NCBI GenBank assembly: GCA_913020705.1
Contig: CAJWBY010000139.1
Coordinates: 1 to 13,081 of the forward strand
Source of the DNA: an uncultured Colwellia sp.
GTDB lineage: Bacteria; Pseudomonadota; Gammaproteobacteria; Enterobacterales; Alteromonadaceae
Direction of reading: 5' to 3'
Length of the DNA stretch: 13,081 bases
Shown here: positions 7,499 to 13,081 of the stretch, piece after piece
Numbering within the stretch: the first letter of the stretch is position 1
Layout of the letters: every line of letters begins with the position of its first letter
The notes under the pieces: model-generated
Told to the model about the DNA's origin: nothing
Databases searched by the model: none
What the model saw: only the letters and a program-made list of their open reading frames with translations
Program-made: the position numbers and the translations under genes

Positions 7499-10438
7499 AT
7501 GTTCAAAATTTTTAATCGCCTAGAGAGCTATAAAAAAAGAAAATATATTCAATTTTACATTGTCTTTGGCGTGTTATTGTCTGGAAATACTTTTGTATGC
7601 AACGCGACTGAACATTACTACTTTCAATTACCCGCAATGAATGCAGCTGCTGCATTAGATAAATTAGCAGATATATCAGGATATTCTCTTATATACCCAT
7701 TTGACGATTCGATCATCGTCGTTACTAATCCGATTTTTGGTACGTACACAGTCCCAGATGCCCTTGAAAAGCTCCTTTTAAACACTCCTCTGAGTGCGAT
7801 TGCAACCAAAAAAGGTGTAATTGCCGTATCTTCCACATTAAATAATTACGAAAAATACGCCAAGAACCTCGATAATAATATAATAGATAAAACGATTACA
7901 GAAACCATCACTTTACCTACCAATAATTCGGTCAACACTTCAGAAAATAAATCAAAAGAAATTTATGTCGAAATTGAAGCAGAACGCATCCAAATTATTG
8001 GCTCGCGTCGCATGAACCGATCGCCGAGTGATGCATTAGCGCCATTAGATATTATTAATAAGAAAAGTTTAAAAATACGAGGTAACAGCGATATTATATC
8101 AACACTGTCTAATGTTATACCTTCATATAACGTAAGACAGGAAGCGATTAGCGACGCAGGCACTATGGTAAGACCCGCCAATCTAAGAGGGTTACCGACT
8201 GACAGTATATTAATACTCGTTAATGGTAAACGCCGTCATCGCAGCGGAGTGATTTATGAATACATCTCAGGATTAAATGTAGGAGCTCATGGCGTAGATT
8301 TAGAACCCATCCCAAGTATTGCGCTTAAGAGCGTTGAAGTTCTGCGCGATGGGGCTGCTGCGCAATATGGTTCGGATGCAATCGCCGGGGTTATTAATTT
8401 TCGCTTGGAAAACAGTACAGACGTCAATCGTATCGAAATGCGCACGGGGCAATACTATAAAGGAGATGGTGGTAGATTTGAGCTTTCAGGTATTTCTGGG
8501 ACTAGAATAGGAGAAAGTAGTTCTGCCAATTTTTCATTCGAATATTCTGAAAGTGATGCTACATCAAGGGGTATTCAAGATCCCGCTGTGCAGAGTTTAA
8601 TTGATAATGGTATTAGCAAAAATGATATACAAGATCCAGTTGTTATTTGGGGAGCACCTGAAATAGCAAACAATATTAAAACATTTGGTAATATTGAGTT
8701 GGATATTGGAAAAAAAAGTCAGTATCAGCAACTTTATCTTTTTGGTAACTGGGCACAACGTGATGTTGACGGCAGTTTTTTTTATCGTAACCCAAATACC
8801 CGAACAGGTATTTTTACCAACCCAAGCAATGGTACACGCTTATTCTTTGACATGACCAATAATAATTCAGGAAATTGTCCAACACCTACCATTCCAAATA
8901 GCATTGGTGATGCAGAAGCATTAACATCAGTTTTAAACAATCCTAATTGTTTTTCATTTAATGAACGATTCCCTGGTGGTTTTACACCAAGATTTGGCGG
9001 TAGTGTGACTGATAGTAGTATCGCTGGTGGCCTAAGAGGCGCAATTGATTACAAACAGTCGGAATTAACTTACGACATCAGTATGGTCATGGGTAAGAAT
9101 CATATTGATTATAAATTACGTAACAGTGTCAATGCATCATTAGGCGCAGATTCACCCGTAAGTTTTAAATTAGGCTCTCAAATTCAAACAGAGCGCGTAT
9201 TCAATGCCGATTTCACTTATCCTATAGATGTTGGTTTTGAGTCTGAGATTAATATCGCCTTTGGCTACCAAAATCATTTTGAACAATTTGAAATTGTTGC
9301 CGGAGATAAATCATCTTATGAAACAGGCTCTTTTTCAGACAATGGTGAAGCTATAGGATCAAATGGTTTCCCTGGTTTTTCCCCCGATACAGCAGGTAAA
9401 AACGATCGCACATCAAATGCTATATATTTAGATATAGAAAGTGATGTTACAGATACTCTTTCCGTATCACTTGCGATGAGATATGAAGATATTGGCAGGA
9501 TAGGTAATACCTTCGACGGTAAACTTTCAGCACGTTTACAAGTAAATGATGAAATGGCATTTCGATCAACAATAAGCAGTGGATTCCGTGCTCCCACCGT
9601 TGGACAATCAACACTGCAACGAATATCAACCTCAAATTCTATCGTAAATGATATAGTTGCTCAACAACGTTCACAATTGGTAAGCGCATTAAGCCCTATT
9701 GCTTCAGCTCGTTCAGGAGGTGGACTTGAACCAGAAACCGCCACAAGTTTAAGTTTTGGTGTTCTATCAGAGATAGGATCTGTAAATATTACTTTAGATT
9801 ATTTCTATATAGATGTAGATGATCGGTTATCACTATTTACCAGCGAAATCGTAGCCAGCGATGCCCCATTATTAGCAGCTTCAGACATAAATTTAAACGT
9901 AGTAAATATTCAATATTATGCCAATGATTTTAACTCAACGACTCAAGGTGTTGATTTAGTTTCAAGTTTACCTTTTGAATTTGGAGGGGGAGAAAATCTT
10001 TTATCATTAGCATTTAACTATACCAGTACTGAATTAGACGTAACTAATCCTAAAAGTCCAATATCAAATGCTAATGTACATAAAGAGCGTGAAGAAGGTG
10101 TTCCAAAAATGCGAGGAATACTCTCATTATCTCACGCGCAAGATGACCTAAGTGCAATGGTTCGAATTAACTACTATGGGAGTTTTTATAATGCACAATT
10201 TAATGATGTATCTCTCATTGAAAAAGTGAGCGCTATTGTGATAACAGACGTAGAGATTTCTTATGAAATCACAGAGGATTTAGTTGTCGCTTTAGGTGCT
10301 AAAAATGTCTTCAATGTTTTTCCTGAAGAATATAGTGAAGGTCGCACTTCTGGATTTTTAGGTGCTATATACCCTTTAAACTCGCCAACGGGCTTTAATG
10401 GTGGTCATTATTATCTTCGTATGGGCTGGGATTTCTAA
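7499..10438 (+). CDS. TonB-dependent outer-membrane receptor with N-terminal STN signalling domain (FecA-like transducer)
   Basis: A 979-aa outer-membrane receptor, a diverged paralogue of the gene before it. The signal peptide has a long basic start (MFKIFNRLESYKKRKY) and a hydrophobic core, with a probable cut near residue 36. Residues about 40-113 are an STN domain: HYYFQLPAMNAAAALDKLAD, then SGYSLIYPFD and TVPDALEKLLLNTPLSA. In FecA/FpvA-type receptors this periplasmic domain touches FecR. An Asn-rich linker (114-160) leads to the TonB-box-like AERIQIIGSR (161-170), the plug (about 175-305, with LRGLPTDSILILVNGKRRHR and VEVLRDGAAAQYGSDAIAGV) and a barrel ending in YYLRMGWDF. Cys460 and Cys484 sit where the paralogue has its pair. 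It probably senses the ligand and passes the signal to the FecR/sigma pair upstream. It lacks the shared promoter element. Cognate pairing and ligand are inferred. Confidence 0.92.
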   Translation: MFKIFNRLESYKKRKYIQFYIVFGVLLSGNTFVCNATEHYYFQLPAMNAAAALDKLADISGYSLIYPFDDSIIVVTNPIFGTYTVPDALEKLLLNTPLSAIATKKGVIAVSSTLNNYEKYAKNLDNNIIDKTITETITLPTNNSVNTSENKSKEIYVEIEAERIQIIGSRRMNRSPSDALAPLDIINKKSLKIRGNSDIISTLSNVIPSYNVRQEAISDAGTMVRPANLRGLPTDSILILVNGKRRHRSGVIYEYISGLNVGAHGVDLEPIPSIALKSVEVLRDGAAAQYGSDAIAGVINFRLENSTDVNRIEMRTGQYYKGDGGRFELSGISGTRIGESSSANFSFEYSESDATSRGIQDPAVQSLIDNGISKNDIQDPVVIWGAPEIANNIKTFGNIELDIGKKSQYQQLYLFGNWAQRDVDGSFFYRNPNTRTGIFTNPSNGTRLFFDMTNNNSGNCPTPTIPNSIGDAEALTSVLNNPNCFSFNERFPGGFTPRFGGSVTDSSIAGGLRGAIDYKQSELTYDISMVMGKNHIDYKLRNSVNASLGADSPVSFKLGSQIQTERVFNADFTYPIDVGFESEINIAFGYQNHFEQFEIVAGDKSSYETGSFSDNGEAIGSNGFPGFSPDTAGKNDRTSNAIYLDIESDVTDTLSVSLAMRYEDIGRIGNTFDGKLSARLQVNDEMAFRSTISSGFRAPTVGQSTLQRISTSNSIVNDIVAQQRSQLVSALSPIASARSGGGLEPETATSLSFGVLSEIGSVNITLDYFYIDVDDRLSLFTSEIVASDAPLLAASDINLNVVNIQYYANDFNSTTQGVDLVSSLPFEFGGGENLLSLAFNYTSTELDVTNPKSPISNANVHKEREEGVPKMRGILSLSHAQDDLSAMVRINYYGSFYNAQFNDVSLIEKVSAIVITDVEISYEITEDLVVALGAKNVFNVFPEEYSEGRTSGFLGAIYPLNSPTGFNGGHYYLRMGWDF

Positions 10439-10531
10439 TCTATTTTTTTCAATTAACGTTAAGTAAAATGCATACGTTCTCAATACAGTATCTCCTTCAT
10501 GAACTATATTATTCCTCAACAATTACTGATG

Positions 10532-10924
10532 TTAAAAATCTATTTGCTCATATAATTCTAATGGCAGTCCATCGGGATCACTAAAAAACGTAAATTTTTT
10601 TTGAGTGTACTCATCTACTCGAATAGGCTCTACAGCAATATTTTTCGATATTAAATAGTCCGACATTAATTTTACCGAATCTACCGCGAATGCTAAATGT
10701 CTTAACCCTAAAGCCTCAGGATAGCTTGCTCTATCCGGTGATTTAGAGAAAGAGAAAAGTTCAATTTGACCGCCACACGGGAGTTTTAAATCGAGTTTAT
10801 AAGATTCTCGGTTTGATCTGTAATTTTCTGAAATGATTTCCATACCTAAAATAACATTGTAGAAATGCTTCGATTTCTCATAATCTGAACATATGATGGC
10901 GACATGGTGAATAGATTTTAACAC
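10532..10924 (-). CDS. YaeR/GloA2-like VOC-family metalloprotein
   Basis: A cytoplasmic 130-aa protein of the vicinal oxygen chelate (glyoxalase/dioxygenase) superfamily, very like E. coli YaeR. Shared blocks are HHVAIICSDYEKSKHFYNVI, QIELFSFSKSPDR, PEALGLRHLAFAVD and IRVDEYTQKKFTFFSDPDGL followed by PLELYEQ. The probable metal ligands are His7, Glu55, His76 and Glu123, one per beta-alpha-beta-beta-beta quarter as in the family. The start is GTG at 10924, supported by AAGGAG about 6 nt upstream. It is the last gene of a minus-strand group after the serine hydrolase and the small coupled ORF, and converges on the second TonB receptor. The substrate of the YaeR group is not established; lactoylglutathione lyase activity should not be assumed. 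Confidence 0.9.
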   Translation of the reverse strand: MLKSIHHVAIICSDYEKSKHFYNVILGMEIISENYRSNRESYKLDLKLPCGGQIELFSFSKSPDRASYPEALGLRHLAFAVDSVKLMSDYLISKNIAVEPIRVDEYTQKKFTFFSDPDGLPLELYEQIDF

Positions 10925-10973
10925 GGGTATCTCCTTGTAATTTAATATGTAGCTTGCAGGAAAGTATTCATTT

Positions 10974-11102
10974 TCATGTAGTTACTTCTGATATTTTATA
11001 TTGCTGAGGCTCAATAAAAATATTATCAGAAGAAGGCTGATATACAGAAAGATTCAAACTCATTTTTGTGAATTTCCTTAATAATTTGAAACCGTATTTC
11101 AT
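10974..11102 (-). CDS. Small 42-aa ORF translationally coupled to the serine hydrolase gene
   Basis: Its ATG overlaps the stop codon of the serine hydrolase gene (ATGA) and is preceded by the strong ribosome site GAGGAGGGG, which lies inside the last hydrolase codons. The peptide starts MKYGFKLLRKFTKMSLNLSV, has a basic N-terminus and a polar tail (IFIEPQQYKISEVTT), and has no clear transmembrane helix. A second in-frame ATG at codon 14 also has AAGGAA upstream. It ends 49 nt before the VOC gene, so the three may form one operon. I do not recognise a family. Coupling and the ribosome site argue for translation; short length and the inverted repeat within it argue for caution. Confidence 0.45.
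   Translation of the reverse strand: MKYGFKLLRKFTKMSLNLSVYQPSSDNIFIEPQQYKISEVTT
10985..11032. repeat. Imperfect inverted repeat between serine hydrolase and VOC genes
   Basis: CTTCTGATA (10985-10993) and TATCAGAAG (11024-11032) are exact reverse complements. Inside them TATTG (10999-11003) pairs with CAATA (11012-11016), and T- and A-runs fill the stem. The hairpin lies in the 3' half of the small coupled ORF. No U-tract follows on the minus strand, so it is more likely an mRNA-stability or partial-attenuation structure than a terminator. Confidence 0.45.
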
Positions 11103-12223
11103 AGCCCCTCCTCTGGGGAAATTCTATGCTGAGCTTTGACTTTTCTAATTATTTGTACAAGCCGACTATATGAAATTTGAGATAAATTCCATTGGTAACC
11201 ATCGAAATCAGTTGTGTTTAAAAATTGAATGACAACCGTGTCTATGTCTTTGTGGTACTCAGCAAGACTCTGATATCCAGGTAATAATCCGCCGTGCTTA
11301 TAGACATAAATTGAAGAATAAATAGCTTGTTCATTTTCATTTAACAAAGAACCATCGTTTAATGCCCTTAAGAATATGCCAACATCTTGCGCTGTCGCCA
11401 CCATTGAACCATTAACACCGACAGAATTAAAACTAAATTTCATATCGTCTTCATAACCTACGTAATAACCACTAGCAACTTCTTCTATATCCACTTCACT
11501 GATCAAACTGTAAGTATTATTTAGCTCTAGTGGAGTCAGAATTTCTTTCTTAATATACTCGCGATGACTATATCCTAATGTTTTATCGATGATCTCGCCG
11601 ATCAATAAATAGTTAGTATTTGAATAACTATATTCTTCATCTGGCTCAAAATTAGCAGGCTTATCTAAGACCAAATTAAGTCTTTGTTTACTGCTTTCTG
11701 GAGGTTTTTCCCAATAACCGGGGGTATCGGTAAAATTGGGAATACCGCTGCGATGTTGCACCATTAACTTCAACGTTATTTTATCTGCATGTTCAATTCT
11801 CCCCATCAGTGCTGGAATATAATCAGCGAGGGTTTTGTCTAATGATAAACGCTGATCATTAGCTAATTTGGCAACAGCGACAGCAACATATAACTTACTG
11901 ATACTAGCAATTTTAAATAATGATTGAGCATCAGCTGGCACTTTGTTAGTTCTACTTTTTAAACCAGCACTATAGAACGACGGTGATTTACCAGCTTCAT
12001 CAACATACACAATCATACCGTCAAACCCATGACCAATGGTTTGATTTACTTGTTCTTGAACCGTATTGGGTAGTGGTAAAATCCAGGCATTGACCAAAAC
12101 CCAAGGAACAAAAGCCAAAGAACAAAAGCCAAAGAACAAAAGCCAAAGAACAAAAGCCAAAGAACTAATACTGGCAATAATAAATACAATTCTAAGCATT
12201 CTTATAATATTTTTTTTCTTCAT
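11099..12223 (-). CDS. Membrane-anchored serine hydrolase, beta-lactamase / DD-peptidase fold
   Basis: A 374-aa penicillin-binding-like hydrolase (beta-lactamase family, class C/DD-carboxypeptidase type). The nucleophile motif SxxK is Ser107-Ile-Ser-Lys110 in SLFKIASISKLYVA. The second motif is Tyr200-Ser-Asn202 in EEYSYSNTNYLLIGEI. The third is His310-Gly-Gly312 in YKHGGLLPGYQ. Other family blocks are LMVQHRSGIPNF and NGSMVATAQDVGIFLRAL. Residues about 10-48 form one or two hydrophobic segments, a signal-anchor that would place the catalytic domain in the periplasm; part of it (21-39) is encoded by the 14-bp tandem repeats. The ATG at 12223 has no good ribosome site and is followed by an A8 run in codons 2-5. 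The family covers D-Ala-D-Ala peptidases, esterases and amide hydrolases; beta-lactam resistance should not be inferred. Confidence 0.88.
   Translation of the reverse strand: MKKKNIIRMLRIVFIIASISSLAFVLWLLFFGFCSLAFVPWVLVNAWILPLPNTVQEQVNQTIGHGFDGMIVYVDEAGKSPSFYSAGLKSRTNKVPADAQSLFKIASISKLYVAVAVAKLANDQRLSLDKTLADYIPALMGRIEHADKITLKLMVQHRSGIPNFTDTPGYWEKPPESSKQRLNLVLDKPANFEPDEEYSYSNTNYLLIGEIIDKTLGYSHREYIKKEILTPLELNNTYSLISEVDIEEVASGYYVGYEDDMKFSFNSVGVNGSMVATAQDVGIFLRALNDGSLLNENEQAIYSSIYVYKHGGLLPGYQSLAEYHKDIDTVVIQFLNTTDFDGYQWNLSQISYSRLVQIIRKVKAQHRISPEEGL
12107..12162. repeat. Four perfect 14-bp tandem repeats inside the serine hydrolase coding region
   Basis: The plus-strand unit AACAAAAGCCAAAG occurs four times head to tail at 12107, 12121, 12135 and 12149, followed by a partial AAC and preceded by a degenerate half-copy. 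On the coding strand it encodes residues 21-39 (SLAFVLWLLFFGFC, then SLAFV again), so three units give one 14-residue period. The unit length is not a multiple of three, so gain or loss of one copy shifts the reading frame. All three frames through the unit are open and hydrophobic. Confidence 0.95.
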
Positions 12224-12353
12224 CGTTTCTAGCCGTAATATGTTGATTTAAGTATTAACCATTTAAAATAGCTTCTGATAAATTTGAATCATTCAAGATT
12301 GAGGATACTTTTATTCAGTGCATATTTTTTATCGGTGATAATGGCTTCTAAGA

Positions 12354-12470
12354 TTACGATTCTGTCGTTTTGCTTTTTAAGTTATGACTTAAGGTATCTT
12401 CAATTTCTAGCGCTTTAATTTTTTTATTGATAATCATCGTCATGGTTATGATCAATAACGTAATAAACAT
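12354..12470 (-). CDS. Possible 38-aa small membrane protein
   Basis: This frame starts MFITLLIITMTMIINKKIKA and continues with a polar, charged tail (LEIEDTLSHNLKSKTTES). It has the layout of a single-pass membrane peptide with a cytoplasmic tail. The ribosome site is poor (AGTGAA directly upstream). It lies in the 279-bp gap between the lysE remnant and the serine hydrolase gene, where nothing else coding is visible. It resembles no family I can name, and could be a remnant or chance. Confidence 0.25.
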   Translation of the reverse strand: MFITLLIITMTMIINKKIKALEIEDTLSHNLKSKTTES

Positions 12471-12502
12471 TTCACTAATACTTAAAAACAGGCTTTATAT
12501 TG

Positions 12503-13009
12503 CTACGCTTTAACTGCCACTAAAACACCCGTTGAGACCATTATAGTACCTGCTGCTTTATTAATAACTGATGAAGCATTAGGTGATTTAAATGTATTTC
12601 TAGCTTTTACAGCTAGAAATGAGTAACACATATTTACACTGCCAAATGCTAATGTAGCAGCTAACATTATTAAACCTGTATCATAAATAGTAACTTCACT
12701 TACATTAATGAAAGCAGGGAAAAAACCAATATAAAATAAAATTGCTTTAGGGTTACCCAGTGTAATGAAAAGGCCTGTTAAGAAATTAGAGATGAGCGAT
12801 GAGTTTTTTGATGCTTCAATGTTAACTGAATCAGAACTCGTGCGAAGAAGCCTAACTCCCAGCCAAATCAAATAACCTGCACTCAAATACTTAATAATAA
12901 AAAAAGTGGTGCCCATTATTTCCGCAAGAGCAGACAGACCAAATAGCGCTAACACAATAAAGATATAATCCCCTAAGACAATACCTATAGTCATATAAAA
13001 TGCTTGACC
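12503..13009 (-). pseudogene. LysE/RhtB-family amino-acid exporter, 5' end removed by an insertion sequence
   Basis: The remaining 168 codons match the LysE/RhtB exporter family: GIVLGDYIFIVLALFGLSAL, then FFIIKYLSAGYLIWLGVRLL, FLTGLFITLGNPKAILFYIG and FFPAF, with about five hydrophobic segments. Full members are about 200-210 aa and begin with a membrane segment ending in the TPGP motif. Here the frame runs upstream only to Gly-Gln-Ala-Phe-Tyr-Met, with the codon for that Gly at 13007-13009. It then meets CCA-TGA, where the IS terminal sequence begins at 13010. About 35-40 residues are therefore missing. The ATG at 12992-12994 is an internal Met, not the native start, and it has no clear Shine-Dalgarno. 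The gene is very probably inactive, unless the missing part lies beyond the element. Confidence 0.75.
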
Positions 13010-13081
13010 TGGTCAAGTAAATTCAGACACCCCAGTTAAGCTACTTTTTCTAACTCATTAATTTTCAATTCAAAATCATTA
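13010..13081 (-). mobile_element. Right end of an IS3-like insertion sequence (partial)
   Basis: From 13010 rightward the plus strand reads TGGTCAAGTAAATTCAGACA followed by CCCCAG, a terminal inverted repeat beginning with the TG typical of IS3-family ends. Directly inside it is the stop codon of a minus-strand frame that runs off the window. The boundary falls exactly where homology to LysE stops. The other end and the target duplication are outside the window, so family assignment is from the tip and the transposase tail only. Confidence 0.7.
13036..13081 (-). CDS. Transposase (IS3-family OrfB-like), last 14 codons only
   Basis: The visible end is NDFELKINELEKVA followed by TAA at 13036-13038, immediately inside the terminal inverted repeat. 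In IS3-family OrfB proteins the C-terminus often follows a YLSP-(x)-D/E-F/Y-E pattern, and this tail would fit just after such a motif. With so few residues the assignment rests mainly on position at the element end. Confidence 0.5.
   Translation of the reverse strand, partial: NDFELKINELEKVA

Noticed and set aside
7624..8181. Two minus-strand open frames inside the STN receptor gene (7624-7836 and 7963-8181)
   Set aside because: They lie fully inside a well-supported TonB receptor and have no recognisable domain or ribosome site.
8319..9635. Further open frames within the second receptor (plus 8319-8510; minus 9316-9597 and 9447-9635)
   Set aside because: These are shadows of the receptor coding frame; no domain or ribosome site supports them.
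12066..12251. Plus-strand open frame of 61 codons rich in Lys/Gln/Thr over the tandem repeat
   Set aside because: It is the antisense reading of the 14-bp repeats, which are open in several frames; the minus-strand serine hydrolase has clear catalytic motifs.
12992..12994. Internal ATG as native start of a short LysE-family protein
   Set aside because: Family homology continues upstream of it to the IS junction and the family's first membrane segment with TPGP would be missing.
1..13081. CRISPR array, tRNA, rRNA or prophage genes
   Set aside because: No regularly spaced repeats with unique spacers, no recognisable tRNA cloverleaf or rRNA sequence, and no phage structural genes were seen.

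Overview
The window is low-GC, tightly packed bacterial DNA. PutA/PutP, a YaeR-type VOC protein, FecI/FecR and large TonB-dependent receptors all look gammaproteobacterial. AT-rich spacers and the style of the receptors suggest a marine Alteromonadales member such as the Colwelliaceae (Colwellia/Thalassotalea type). That placement is inferred from protein resemblance recalled from memory, not from a search.

Left part (1-2144, minus strand): the start of putA (proline catabolism, running off the left edge) lies behind putP (Na+/proline symporter). Middle (2145-10438, plus strand): a FecI-type ECF sigma factor overlaps a FecR-type anti-sigma/transducer by 4 bp. They are followed by two paralogous TonB-dependent receptors. 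The first (860 aa) has no signalling domain. The second (979 aa) carries an N-terminal STN domain, the hallmark of receptors that signal to FecR. A clear intrinsic terminator separates the two receptors.

The main observation is a shared two-part promoter-like element, TTAYGGATTW-N14-TCTTTAGT. It occurs with identical spacing upstream of three genes: the sigma gene, the first receptor and, on the opposite strand, putP. This suggests one regulon in which the STN receptor senses a ligand, FecR relays the signal, and the ECF sigma factor raises its own operon, an uptake receptor and the proline symporter. A link between outer-membrane uptake and proline use is therefore plausible but unproven.

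Right part (10439-13081, minus strand): a GTG-started YaeR/GloA2-like VOC protein; a 42-codon ORF coupled to the gene before it; and a membrane-anchored serine hydrolase of the beta-lactamase/DD-peptidase fold. The signal-anchor of that hydrolase is encoded by four perfect 14-bp tandem repeats, a likely phase-variation switch. At the edge, a LysE/RhtB-family exporter gene has lost its 5' end to an IS3-like insertion sequence, whose inverted-repeat tip and last transposase codons are visible.
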